Shown: positions 17,629-25,963 of the stretch, one piece after another
Position numbering within the stretch: position 1 is the first letter of the stretch
Layout: each line of letters opens with the position of its first letter
Origin: Sphingosinicella ginsenosidimutans
GTDB taxonomy: Bacteria; Pseudomonadota; Alphaproteobacteria; Sphingomonadales; Sphingomonadaceae
Direction of reading: 5' to 3'
Length of the DNA stretch: 64,000 bases
Assembly: GCF_007995055.1 (NCBI RefSeq)
Contig: NZ_VOQQ01000001.1
Span: forward strand, 2,711,001 to 2,775,000
The notes under the pieces: generated by a model
Database searches by the model: none
Told to the model about the DNA's origin: nothing
What the model saw: the letters and a program-made list of their open reading frames with translations, nothing else
Program-made: the position numbers and the translations under genes

Positions 17629-18714
17629 TCAGCGCAGGCGCGCCGCGCCGCCGAAGCCGGTCGCGTCGTGATAGGCGATGACGGCGCGGGTGACGTTCTG
17701 CATCAGCGCCATGCGCGTCGGCAGCGGCGTCGCGGTGCGGCCGATCATCACCGCAACCGCATAATGATGGCCATCGGGCGCGGTGAGGATGCCGATATCG
17801 TTATAGCCGGCCTGCTCGGCGCCCAGCACCTGGCCGGTGCCGGTCTTGTGCGCGATCTGCCAGCCCGGCGCGAGGCCGCCGCGCAACCGCTGCGGACCGG
17901 TGCGGACCGCGGCGAGGATCGAAAGCAGCCGCGCGGTCGAGCGCTGCGACAGCAATTCGCCGCGCTGCAGCCGGGCCAGCCCGTCGACGATCCCCTCCGG
18001 CATCGCGCCGTCCACCGGATCCTCGACATAATGGTTGAAGGCCGCGCGCCGCCGATCGGCCGGCACGTTGGCGCGCGCGGTATAGAAGGCGTTGCCATGC
18101 GAAAAGGCGGGCTGCCACTGCATACCGGCGATCTGGCTCTGCATGATCCGCTCGCCAGGGCCGAAGCGGATCCCCTCGATATGGTTGCGCTCGAGCATCG
18201 CGCGCACCGCGGCCGGGCCGCCGGCGTGGCGGAGCACCATGTCGTTGCAGGTATTGTCGCTGGTGGTCAGCGCCCGGAACATGAAATTGTCGAGGCTGGT
18301 CGTATAGCCGTTGGGGCCGATATCGGCGGCGACCGGCTGGTGGAACAGCGTGAGATCGGCGCGCGTCAAAGTCGCGTTCTGGCTCAGGTCGAGCCGTCCC
18401 TGGTCCGCCGCCTGAAGCGCGGTGATCGCCACCCAGAACTTGCTGACGCTCTGCTGCGGGAAATAGCGCCGGCCGTTCCAGCTCGTCGTCCAGCCGCTCT
18501 CGACGTCGCGCACCGCGATGCCGACAATGCCGTTGAAGCCGCGCCCGAGCTCGGTGATGCGCTGCTCGAGCGCGCTTTGCGCCTCGACATTGGGCGCGAG
18601 CCGGATCGGGTCCGGCTGCGCGCTCCACGCGGACTGCGCCTGGGGCAGGATTCCCGCCGCAAGCAGCACCCCAAGTCCGGCCAGCCGCGCGCGCCCGATA
18701 AAGGTCCCCGCCAT
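17629..18714 (-). CDS. Class A-type serine beta-lactamase
   Basis: A 361-residue exported protein with a signal peptide of about 31 residues. The active-site motifs are Ser89-x-x-Lys92 (SVSK), Ser152-Asp-Asn154 (SDN) and Lys290-Thr-Gly292 (KTG). Glu188 in GPGERIM is the best candidate for the general base of the omega loop. The usual LDRxExxLN context around it is absent. A stretch near residues 227-262 (HYVEDPVDGAMPEG and onward) is longer than in TEM-like enzymes. It belongs to the divergent class A enzymes of environmental bacteria, and its substrate range cannot be read from sequence. Confidence 0.85.
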   Translation of the reverse strand: MAGTFIGRARLAGLGVLLAAGILPQAQSAWSAQPDPIRLAPNVEAQSALEQRITELGRGFNGIVGIAVRDVESGWTTSWNGRRYFPQQSVSKFWVAITALQAADQGRLDLSQNATLTRADLTLFHQPVAADIGPNGYTTSLDNFMFRALTTSDNTCNDMVLRHAGGPAAVRAMLERNHIEGIRFGPGERIMQSQIAGMQWQPAFSHGNAFYTARANVPADRRRAAFNHYVEDPVDGAMPEGIVDGLARLQRGELLSQRSTARLLSILAAVRTGPQRLRGGLAPGWQIAHKTGTGQVLGAEQAGYNDIGILTAPDGHHYAVAVMIGRTATPLPTRMALMQNVTRAVIAYHDATGFGGAARLR

Positions 18715-18737
18715 GATGTCCCCAAAGCTCCTTTTAC

Positions 18738-18756
18738 CCGTATTTCCACCATACGG
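18738..18756 (-). promoter_or_regulatory. Inverted repeat upstream of the beta-lactamase gene
   Basis: CCGTAT (18738-18743) and ATACGG (18751-18756) form a perfect inverted repeat with a 7-base spacer. It starts 24 bp before the start codon of the beta-lactamase gene. It may be a repressor site or a chance palindrome. It does not look like the TACA/TGTA-type operators of BlaI. Confidence 0.4.
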
Positions 18757-18817
18757 AATCTGGGGGGCCTGTCAGCTTGGCATCGCCGATGCAGGGACAA
18801 AGCGTGGCAGGCGCGCG

Positions 18818-18832
18818 CCGGATCGAATCCGG
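18818..18832 (-). terminator. Short hairpin downstream of the TonB receptor gene
   Basis: CCGGAT-CGA-ATCCGG is a perfect 6-bp stem with a 3-base loop, 25 bp beyond the receptor stop codon. No T-run follows, so intrinsic termination is uncertain. It may stabilise the 3-prime end of the mRNA. Confidence 0.3.
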
Positions 18833-18856
18833 AACAGCCTGAAAACACGTGGTGAA

Positions 18857-21028
18857 TCAGAAGTTGAAGCGAAGCGTCGCCCGAAGGTCCCGCCCCGCGA
18901 GCGGCGCGAAATCCTTGAGGAAGCTCGCCGCGCGCCGGGCATCGACATCGAAGATGTTATTCGCCGAAAGGACCAGGCTGGTGCCGTTGTCCACGCCCCA
19001 GGGGTGGAGCGTGACCGACGCATTGACCTGGGTGAAGCCATCGGTCGGCGTCTCGAACGGCGCCACCCGCTTCTGATCGTTCACCCACTCCACCTCGACG
19101 CGGCCGTCCACATAATGTGATTGCGCCTCGATCCCGCCGAGGATGCGCAGCGGCGGGATACGCGGCACCGGGCTGACGCTGACGATGGTCGCGCGGACAT
19201 AATCGGCGACCGCGTCCGCCTTTACCTTGACCCCGCCGATGCGAAGAAGGTCCGCCGAGCCTTCGAACTCGACGCCGAAATAGCGCGCGTCGTCCTGCTG
19301 GAACTGGAAGACCGGCAGGTCGTCCCGGATCGCCCCCGTCGGCTGCTCGTAGATATAATTGGAGAACCAGCTCTGGAAGATCGAGGCGCCGAAGCTGTAG
19401 CCGCGGCCGGAGCCGCGCAAAGTCGCCTCGAAGCCCCAGCTGCGCTCCTTGCTGAAATCGGGGTTGCCGATCTCGAACGCCTGGGTGCCGCCATGCGGCC
19501 CGTTGGCGAACAGCTCCTCGGCCGAAGGCGCGCGCTCGGTATAGGAGCCGCTGAGGCCGATGCGGAGATTGCCGATCACCGCATAGCTCGCGCCGATCGA
19601 TCCGGTGAACGCGTCGAAATCGCGATGGATGGCGGGGTTGCCGATCTGGGCGTCGGCGTCCGCCTCCTGCACGCTACGCTCGTATCGTGCCCCGGCCTCG
19701 GCCTTGAACCGGCCGCGATCGAGCGTCTGGAGCGTGAAGAAGCCGACCTGGCTTCCCTGGCTCGGCGGCAGGAATTTCTCGTCGCCTTCCACATCGAAAT
19801 TGCGGCTGGAATATTGGACGCCGAAGCCGCCGCCCCAGCCGCCTCGATTCGATTGGACCGCCTCGAGCCGGCCTTCCCAGCCCTGGTTGCGGAAGGTGGT
19901 GCCGATCGATCCGTCCTCTTCGAGCTCGAAATGGCGATACTGAGCGTGGCCGGCCCGGAAGCGCACGCTGTCGATGAGGCCCGATCCCGTGTCCAATTCG
20001 GCGCGGAAATCCTCGCGCGTCTGCCGGAGATCGAGCGTCGGCGCCTCCGCCTCGACATCGGGATCGAGTGAATAGCGGATCGGTACGCCGTAACGACTGT
20101 CGTAGCGGCTCACCGAAAAGCCGATATTGTTTTCACCGTCGATCCAGGCGACGCCGCCGGCCAGTTCGGTCGTCTTGGAGGCCGTGTTGGGCAAGGTGCC
20201 GTGCAGATCGGCAAGCGCCCGGATGGCCGGATCGTCGCTCGCCAGCGCCTGCGCCCGCTGGTCCGGCGCAAGGACATAGCCGCCGATATGGAGATCGCCG
20301 GTCTTGGTAAAATTGCCGTCGAGATGGACGACGAAATGGCCGCCGATGGGCGCGTCCACCTCACCATTCGCCGACCGCTCGTCGGCCGCCGAGCCGTAGG
20401 TCAGGATGCCTTCGGCATGGATCGGCTCGTCCGGGATGCGGCGCGGGATGCGGCTGTCGATGACGTTGACGACCCCGCCGATCGCGGAGGAACCGAAGAG
20501 CAGCGCTGCCGGACCGCGAAGCACCTCGATCCTGTCGGCGGTCAGAGGGTTGATCGCGACCGCATGATCGACGCTGGTATTGGAGACATCGAGGCTCCCG
20601 AGGCCGTCGGTGAGGATGCTGATGCGCTCGCCTTCGAAACCGCGGAGCACCGGACGCGAGGCGCTCGGCCCGAAGGATGTGGCGGAGACGCCGGGCTCGT
20701 GCGCAAGCGTGTCGCCGATCGAGGGACGGAGGCTCTGGGCCAGGGTCTCGCCGCTCAACACCGAGGTGCCGGCGAGGATGTCGTTGCGGTTGCGGGTGAA
20801 GCCGGTGACGACGATTTCCTGCTGCTCCGGTTCATGAAAGCCGCCGCGATCGCCCTGTCCGTCATGGGCGCCAGGAGACGATTGATTTTCCGCGCCGCCG
20901 CCCGCGTCGGTCGGCACGCCGGTCGAATCGACCGCGGCGACCGCTGCGTCGTCCGCAGGCTGGGCTTGAGTGAGGGACGGAGTCGGCACAGCGATCGCGG
21001 CGCCGGCAAGCAGAAAAGGATGAAACAA
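18857..21028 (-). CDS. TonB-dependent outer-membrane receptor, probable metal (zinc) uptake
   Basis: A 723-residue outer-membrane protein with a signal peptide (about 1-22), a His/Asp-bearing linker, the TonB box QEIVVTG (about 69-75), a plug domain (RIEVLRGPAALLFGSSAIGGVVNVID) and a beta barrel that ends in Phe (RATLRFNF). The barrel organisation and plug resemble ZnuD-like receptors, and a Zur-like palindrome lies 41 bp upstream of the start codon. I therefore favour zinc or another divalent metal, but siderophore uptake is not excluded. Confidence 0.85.
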   Translation of the reverse strand: MFHPFLLAGAAIAVPTPSLTQAQPADDAAVAAVDSTGVPTDAGGGAENQSSPGAHDGQGDRGGFHEPEQQEIVVTGFTRNRNDILAGTSVLSGETLAQSLRPSIGDTLAHEPGVSATSFGPSASRPVLRGFEGERISILTDGLGSLDVSNTSVDHAVAINPLTADRIEVLRGPAALLFGSSAIGGVVNVIDSRIPRRIPDEPIHAEGILTYGSAADERSANGEVDAPIGGHFVVHLDGNFTKTGDLHIGGYVLAPDQRAQALASDDPAIRALADLHGTLPNTASKTTELAGGVAWIDGENNIGFSVSRYDSRYGVPIRYSLDPDVEAEAPTLDLRQTREDFRAELDTGSGLIDSVRFRAGHAQYRHFELEEDGSIGTTFRNQGWEGRLEAVQSNRGGWGGGFGVQYSSRNFDVEGDEKFLPPSQGSQVGFFTLQTLDRGRFKAEAGARYERSVQEADADAQIGNPAIHRDFDAFTGSIGASYAVIGNLRIGLSGSYTERAPSAEELFANGPHGGTQAFEIGNPDFSKERSWGFEATLRGSGRGYSFGASIFQSWFSNYIYEQPTGAIRDDLPVFQFQQDDARYFGVEFEGSADLLRIGGVKVKADAVADYVRATIVSVSPVPRIPPLRILGGIEAQSHYVDGRVEVEWVNDQKRVAPFETPTDGFTQVNASVTLHPWGVDNGTSLVLSANNIFDVDARRAASFLKDFAPLAGRDLRATLRFNF

Positions 21029-21068
21029 GCAGGCCTCCCTGGAGTGGAGGCGGTGCGAATAACAGCAC

Positions 21069-21081
21069 GATATATTATATC
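21069..21081 (-). promoter_or_regulatory. Zur/Fur-like operator ahead of the TonB receptor gene
   Basis: GATATA-T-TATATC is a perfect 13-bp palindrome around a central T, within an A/T-rich island of an otherwise GC-rich sequence. It is close to the alphaproteobacterial Zur core as I know it (GTTATAnTATAAC), differing only at the second position of each arm. It lies 41 bp upstream of the receptor ATG, overlapping the expected promoter. Confidence 0.6.
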
Positions 21082-21168
21082 AAGTGCCTGATTGCTCCAT
21101 GACACGAAATTCATCTTTACGCGCTTGTCGGCATGTCCAGGCGTCGCATGGTGACAGGGGTACGCGAC

Positions 21169-21202
21169 GACAAACCGGGACAAATTTTGCCGCCCTTGGA
21201 CA
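21169..21202 (+). promoter_or_regulatory. GACA direct repeats on a 10-bp grid upstream of the EF-hand gene
   Basis: GACA occurs at 21169, 21179 and 21199, that is at 10-bp steps with one position missing. The same motif read on the other strand is TGTC, which repeats every 10 bp in the regulator promoter at 24.16-24.20 kb. I infer possible binding by the same OmpR-type regulator. The distance to the EF-hand start is about 70-100 bp. Confidence 0.35.
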
Positions 21203-21268
21203 TAGTTGCGCGACAGCGGGAGGGGAAAAGGGCGTCATTCCATGTTCCAAAGGGCAAAGGACCCGCAA

Positions 21269-21931
21269 ATGAAGAACAAGCTCATCATCCTGGCCGGCTC
21301 CGCGCTTGCAGTGTTCGGCGGCGTCGCGGTCGCGCAAACCGGCACGTCGGTGCCGACGATGCATCGCGACCATAACGCCCCCGAGACGCGTCAACAGGTC
21401 ATCGAGCGCGTCCAGCAGCGTTTCGAACGGCTCGACGCCAACCGTGACGGCCGCGTCACCCCGGACGAAGCCCGGCAGGCCCGCGCGCAGATGCGCCAGC
21501 ATATGCAGGACCGGATGTTCGACCGGATGGATCTCAACCATGACGGGAGCATCACGCGCGATGAGATGGCGCAGGCGCATGCGCAGATGCGCGAGCGGAT
21601 GCAGCAGCGTCGCGCCGACCGTGGCGGTTCCGGGATGCGCCGGGGCCCGATGGGCGGACACGGCATGGGCATGCGCGGCCCGCGCGGCATGGGCCGTTTT
21701 GGCCCGCAGGGCGAATTGACCCTTGAACAGATGCGGGACCGGGCGCTCCAGCGCTTCGACCGGATGGACCTCAACCATGACGGCACCGTGACCGCCGCCG
21801 AGCGCCAGCAGGCGCGCGCGCAGATGCGCGAACAGATGCAGCAAAGGCGGGCTCAGTTCCGCGAGCGGATGCAGCAGCGCCGCCAGGGCCAGGCCGATCC
21901 CGGCGGCGACGCCGACGCCCAGCCGCAATAA
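21269..21931 (+). CDS. Exported EF-hand calcium-binding protein
   Basis: A 220-residue protein with a signal peptide ending near VAVAQ. It has three EF-hand loops: DANRDGRVTPDE (about 55-66), DLNHDGSITRDE (about 89-100) and DLNHDGTVTAAE (about 167-178). The loops keep Asp or Asn at positions 1, 3 and 5, Gly at 6 and Glu at 12. The linkers are rich in Met, Gln and Arg (MRERMQQRRA-like repeats) and probably form amphipathic helices. The start MKNKLIIL is chosen for its signal peptide. It is convergent with the sensor kinase gene and shares a terminator with it. Confidence 0.85.
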   Translation: MKNKLIILAGSALAVFGGVAVAQTGTSVPTMHRDHNAPETRQQVIERVQQRFERLDANRDGRVTPDEARQARAQMRQHMQDRMFDRMDLNHDGSITRDEMAQAHAQMRERMQQRRADRGGSGMRRGPMGGHGMGMRGPRGMGRFGPQGELTLEQMRDRALQRFDRMDLNHDGTVTAAERQQARAQMREQMQQRRAQFRERMQQRRQGQADPGGDADAQPQ

Positions 21932-21941
21932 GCGCAAAAGC

Positions 21942-21976
21942 GGGGCCGGGCCTCCAGCCGCCCGGCCCCCTCCTTT
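21942..21976. terminator. Bidirectional intrinsic terminator between the EF-hand and sensor kinase genes
   Basis: A perfect 10-bp GC stem, GGGGCCGGGC with GCCCGGCCCC, and an 8-base loop lie between two convergent genes. On the plus strand it is followed by CTCCTTTCC. On the minus strand it is followed by GCTTTTGC. The position, 11 bp after the EF-hand stop and 13 bp after the kinase stop, fits termination of both transcripts. Confidence 0.75.
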
Positions 21977-21988
21977 CCCTGCAACGGG

Positions 21989-23404
21989 TCAGGCGGCGCC
22001 GGCGGCCCTCGGGATCGCCAGCCGCACCCGCAGGCCGCCTTCGGGGCGGTTCTCCAGCTCCAGCTGCCCGCAATGGGCCTGCGCGGCGGCACGGGCGAGC
22101 GTGAGGCCCAGCCCGGATCCGCCGGTCTCCCGGCTGCGCGAGGGCTCGATCCGGTAGAAGGCCTCCTGGACCTTTTCGATCTCGCTCTCCGGAATACCGG
22201 GGCCGTCGTCGACGATCTCGATCGCGAGTTCGTCCGGGCCGAGATCGCGCACCGCGACGCGCGCGGCGCCGGCATATTTGACGGCATTTTCGACGAGGTT
22301 GCGGACCGCGCGGCGCAGCAGGCGCGGTCGGATGAGGCCAGTCTGCCGCGTTCCGGCCTCCATCTCGACCTCGGCGCCGAGCGCCCGGAACTCCTCGACC
22401 ACCGCATCGGCGAGCGCGGTCACGTCGACCGAGCGCAGCGGCTCGACCGCGCGGCCGGAGCGGGCGAGCGCGAGCGTATCGTCGAGCATCGCCGTCATCT
22501 CCTCGATCGTCGCGATCATGTGCGCGCGCTCGTCGGCCGGCTCGACGCTCTCGGCGCGGATTCGCAGCGAGGCGAGGGGAGTCCGAAGGTCATGGCCGAT
22601 CGCGCCGAGCATCCGGTCCTTCTCGTCGAGCATCGTACTTACCCGCATCCCCATCGCGTTGAAGGCCTCGATCGCCCGGCTCACGTCCGCAGGGCCGCGC
22701 GGCGCGACCCGCGGTGCCTCGCCATTGCCCTTGAATCCCTGCGCGGCGAGCGTGAGATCGCGCAGCGGCCGCGCGATCCGGATCGCGACGAACAGCATCG
22801 CGGCCAGCACGATCAGATAGGTGAGCAAAGTCGCGAGCGCCGGTCGCAGCGCCAGCCATGGATTGGCGCGCGGGGTCAACGCACGGCCGTTCACCCAGCG
22901 GCCGTCGGCAAGCTGGACGGAGAGAATGAGCCGCTGGAGCCGGATTTCGCTCCGGCCCCGCAGCGCACTCCCGCGCCCGGACGGCGCATCGTGGTCCATC
23001 GACGGGCGCCGGAAGGCGATCTCCTCGGCGAAGGCGCGCGCATCGCGCAACGCAAGGCCGTTGGAGGATGCGTCGGCGCGCAGTCGCTCGACGAGCCAGG
23101 GGTCGTTGCGCGCCGCCGGCACCGAGCTCGCGTCGTCGATCGTCACGCGCCGGCGCCGCTCAATCGGTGATCCGGAAAAGGGACCATCGCGAGCACGCGC
23201 CGGCAGCCCGTTCGCGATGCGCTGCGCGGAGAGCACGAACCGCGCGACCGCCGGGCCCTCGATCTGGGCGCGGCTCACCCGCTGCCGCTCGGTGAAGATG
23301 AGGCTGAAGTTGATCGCCTGGGCGAGCAGCAGCGCGATCGCCATGACGAGCGCGATCTGGCCGATCAGGCTTTTCGGCACGACGCGCTGGACGATCGCCT
23401 TCAA
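21989..23404 (-). CDS. Inner-membrane sensor histidine kinase of an OmpR-type two-component system
   Basis: A 471-residue protein (TTG start) with two membrane helices (about 14-34 and 191-210) around a periplasmic sensor region of about 155 residues. A HAMP linker (IRIARPLRDLTLAAQG) and a HisKA domain with phospho-acceptor His271 (IGHDLRTPLASL) follow. The HATPase domain has Asn374 (VRNLVENAVKYAG), DDGPGIP and GGSGLGL. The TTG at 23404 overlaps the regulator stop by 4 bp, typical coupling. An ATG further upstream would overlap by 46 bp and is less likely. Overall it resembles EnvZ/CpxA-type kinases. Confidence 0.88.
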   Translation of the reverse strand: MKAIVQRVVPKSLIGQIALVMAIALLLAQAINFSLIFTERQRVSRAQIEGPAVARFVLSAQRIANGLPARARDGPFSGSPIERRRRVTIDDASSVPAARNDPWLVERLRADASSNGLALRDARAFAEEIAFRRPSMDHDAPSGRGSALRGRSEIRLQRLILSVQLADGRWVNGRALTPRANPWLALRPALATLLTYLIVLAAMLFVAIRIARPLRDLTLAAQGFKGNGEAPRVAPRGPADVSRAIEAFNAMGMRVSTMLDEKDRMLGAIGHDLRTPLASLRIRAESVEPADERAHMIATIEEMTAMLDDTLALARSGRAVEPLRSVDVTALADAVVEEFRALGAEVEMEAGTRQTGLIRPRLLRRAVRNLVENAVKYAGAARVAVRDLGPDELAIEIVDDGPGIPESEIEKVQEAFYRIEPSRSRETGGSGLGLTLARAAAQAHCGQLELENRPEGGLRVRLAIPRAAGAA

Positions 23405-24120
23405 AGCTTCCGCACCTCCGCTGCCAGCATATATCCGCCGCCCCATACCGTCTTGATGAGCTTGGGATCGGACGGGTTCTCCTCGATCTTCTTCCTGAGG
23501 CGGCTGATGTGATTGTCGATGCTTCGCTCGAACGCGGCGAGCTCCCGGCCCTGGCTCAGATCGAGCAGCTGGTCGCGACTGAGCACCCTGCGGGGACGGG
23601 TCACCAATGCGTGCAGCAGGTTATATTCCCCCGTTGAGAGCGGGATCGCCACCCCGGCCTGGTCGACCAGTTCCCGCTCGCCCGATTTGAGGATCCACGG
23701 CCCGAAGGCATAGCTGTCGGTATCGGGCCCGCGGACCCGGCCGCCGCCTTCGCCGGCCCGTCGGAGCACGGCCTTGATCCGCGCGAGCAGCTCGCGCGGG
23801 GAGAAGGGCTTGGTCACGTAATCGTCGGCGCCCATTTCGAGACCGACGATCCGGTCGGTCTCCTCGCTCCTGGCGGTGAGGAGGATGATCGGCACCGGCT
23901 GGGTCGCGCGCAGCCACGAGGTGAAGGCGAGCCCGTCCTCGCCCGGCATCATGATGTCGAGCAGGACGAGATCGATCGCATAAGCGGAGACGATCTGGCG
24001 CGCGGTCGCGGCATTCTCCGCCTTGGAGACGCGCAGGCCGCTGCGCCCGAGATAGGCGGCGAGCGGCTCGCGGATGTCCCGCTCGTCGTCGACGAGAAGG
24101 ATATGAGGTTCGTCAGCCAT
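23401..24120 (-). CDS. OmpR/PhoB-family response regulator
   Basis: A 239-residue regulator. The receiver domain has the acidic pair Asp11/Asp12, phospho-acceptor Asp55 (LVLLDIMMPG) and Lys104 (VTKPF). The C-terminal winged helix (SRDQLLDLSQGRELAAFERSIDN, then VWGGGYML) is the OmpR DNA-binding type, which binds tandem direct repeats. The start MADEPHILLVDDE is used because the upstream extension is not conserved in such proteins. Tandem TGTC repeats upstream suggest autoregulation and control of the divergent cyclase gene. Confidence 0.93.
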   Translation of the reverse strand: MADEPHILLVDDERDIREPLAAYLGRSGLRVSKAENAATARQIVSAYAIDLVLLDIMMPGEDGLAFTSWLRATQPVPIILLTARSEETDRIVGLEMGADDYVTKPFSPRELLARIKAVLRRAGEGGGRVRGPDTDSYAFGPWILKSGERELVDQAGVAIPLSTGEYNLLHALVTRPRRVLSRDQLLDLSQGRELAAFERSIDNHISRLRKKIEENPSDPKLIKTVWGGGYMLAAEVRKL

Positions 24121-24164
24121 CCGGGCATGTAAGGCGACAATGTGCGGCGGCGCCAGCCTCACAA

Positions 24165-24198
24165 TGTCTCATAATGTCGTCGATTGTCACACCCTGTC
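24165..24198. promoter_or_regulatory. Four TGTC direct repeats with exact 10-bp spacing (response-regulator site)
   Basis: TGTC occurs at 24165, 24175, 24185 and 24195. The successive decamers ACAATGTCTC, ATAATGTCGT, CGATTGTCAC and ACCCTGTCGT share an A/T-rich approach to TGTC. Direct repeats one helical turn apart are the standard target of OmpR/PhoB-family dimers. They fill the 100-bp gap between the regulator gene (minus) and the cyclase-domain gene (plus). A related ACAATGTG lies at 24137-24144. Confidence 0.65.
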
Positions 24199-24220
24199 GT
24201 CGGCGGCATAACCGAAGGCG

Positions 24221-25963
24221 ATGAGCGGGGCCGCCGATCTTGCGAAGCGCGCATTGTCGCGCGGGGACCTGATCGCCGCCTACGACATCACCGTCCTCGC
24301 GATCGCGGACGGCGACCAATCCAACGAGATCCGCCACCAGCAGATCCTCGCACTCGCGCGGATGGGGGACACGGATCGTGCGATGGAGCTCTTCTCCGCC
24401 TATCGCCTCGATCGCTCCGACGATCCGCACGAGCGGGCGATCGGCGCGCGATTGATGAAGGATCGCGCGCTCGGCCTTGCCGAGGGGGAGGCGCGCAAAG
24501 CGGCGCTGGAGCAGGCCTTCGCCGCCTATCACGCCATTTATCTCGACAGCGGCGATCCCTTTCCCGGGATCAACGCGGCGACGCTCGCGCTGCTTGCCGG
24601 AGACGCGGAGCGCGCCAACGCCCTCGCGCGCGCATTGCTGGAGGATCCGGCGGTCGCGGGCGCCGGCGACTATTACATGGCAGCGACGCGGGCCGAGGCG
24701 CTGCTCCTTCTCGGCCGGATGGACGAGGTCGCGGCCGTGCTCGCGACACCCGCCGTTCACGCTTCGGCCGATCATGGCGCGCGGGCGGGGACGGCGCGAC
24801 AGCTCGCCCGGATCGCCGCACATATGGGCGTGACGGCGGAGGGCCTCCTTGCCGGGCTTACACCTCCGCGCGTCGCGCATTTCTGCGGCCACATGTTCGC
24901 CGGCGACGATGCGGCCGAAGCGCGGATTCGCGGCGAAATCGATCGCGTGCTCGACGCCGCAGGGATCGGCTTTGCCTATGGCGCGCTCGCCTGCGGCGCC
25001 GATATCCTGTTCGCCGAGGCGGCGCTGGCGCGAGGGGTGGAGCTTCACGTCGTCCTCCCCTTCGACGAGGCGGATTTCCTTGCCCAGTCGGTTCTTCCAG
25101 GTGGGGGAGACTGGTTGGCGCGCTATCATGCTTGCCTTGCGGGCGCCGCGGGCAGCGTCACCGCCAGCCCGATGGATTATTTCGGCGGGCCGGAGCAATT
25201 CGCCTATGGTAGCGGGATGGCGATGGGGCTTGCGCGGCTCCGCGCGCGCCACCTTGATGCCGAGCCGGTGCAGGTCGCGATCTGGGATGGCGTCGCGGCG
25301 TCCGGCCCTGCGGGAACCGGCGCCGATGTCGCCACCTGGCAGGCGCGGGGCGGCCGCACGATCGTCATCGATCCCGGCCCTGTGGATCGCGCGCTCGAAC
25401 GTCCGCCGCCGCGCGTGCGGAGCGACTATGAGCGGATGCTTGCGGCGATCCTGTTCACCGACTTCGCCGGCTTCTCGACGCTCAGGGAAACCGCGCTACC
25501 GGCCTTCTGGGACGGCGTGATGCGCCGTGTCGCCGAGGTGCTGGCGGCGCATGAGGGCGAGGTCGAATGTCGCAACAGCTGGGGCGACGCGCTTTACGCG
25601 GTGATGCCGAGCGCGTCCGCCGCGGCGACCATCGCGCTCGAGCTTCAGGACGCGCTCGCGGGGTTCGACTTCGCGACGCTGGGGCTCGACGGGAAGGGCG
25701 GAATGCGCGTCGGCGTCCATTACGGCCCCGCCTATCGCACCACCGATCACGTCACCGGCCGCACCACCTTCTACGGCACCGAAGTCTCGAAGGCCGCGCG
25801 GATCGAGCCGGTGACTCCGCCCGGCGCGGTGTTCGTCACCGAACCGTTCGCCGCGATCCTCGCGCTCGAGGCGGCCGACCGCTTCGCCTGCCGCTATGTC
25901 GGCCGCATCGCGCTCGCCAAGAATTACGGGCAATTTCCGATGTACCGCCTGACCCGTGCCTAG
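24221..25963 (+). CDS. TPR - SLOG-like - class III nucleotide cyclase fusion protein
   Basis: A 580-residue cytosolic protein. Residues 1-210 are helical repeats of TPR/TRAFs-binding type. Residues 215-385 look like a Rossmann-like SLOG domain: [27 protein letters not shown] and VELHVVLPF recall the GxxxGxD core of DprA/YspA-type nucleotide-binding proteins. Residues 402-580 form a class III adenylate/guanylate cyclase domain with metal Asp414 (FTDFAGF) and Asp456 (WGDALYA). The usual Asn of the VNxAAR motif is Ser523 (EVSKAARIE), with Arg527 retained. It may make cAMP or cGMP in response to a bound nucleotide. Domain limits are by eye. Confidence 0.75.
   Translation: MSGAADLAKRALSRGDLIAAYDITVLAIADGDQSNEIRHQQILALARMGDTDRAMELFSAYRLDRSDDPHERAIGARLMKDRALGLAEGEARKAALEQAFAAYHAIYLDSGDPFPGINAATLALLAGDAERANALARALLEDPAVAGAGDYYMAATRAEALLLLGRMDEVAAVLATPAVHASADHGARAGTARQLARIAAHMGVTAEGLLAGLTPPRVAHFCGHMFAGDDAAEARIRGEIDRVLDAAGIGFAYGALACGADILFAEAALARGVELHVVLPFDEADFLAQSVLPGGGDWLARYHACLAGAAGSVTASPMDYFGGPEQFAYGSGMAMGLARLRARHLDAEPVQVAIWDGVAASGPAGTGADVATWQARGGRTIVIDPGPVDRALERPPPRVRSDYERMLAAILFTDFAGFSTLRETALPAFWDGVMRRVAEVLAAHEGEVECRNSWGDALYAVMPSASAAATIALELQDALAGFDFATLGLDGKGGMRVGVHYGPAYRTTDHVTGRTTFYGTEVSKAARIEPVTPPGAVFVTEPFAAILALEAADRFACRYVGRIALAKNYGQFPMYRLTRA

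Noticed and set aside
18738..18756. BlaI/MecI operator
   Set aside because: The inverted repeat CCGTAT/ATACGG lacks the TACA-TGTA type core and no blaI/blaR gene is nearby.
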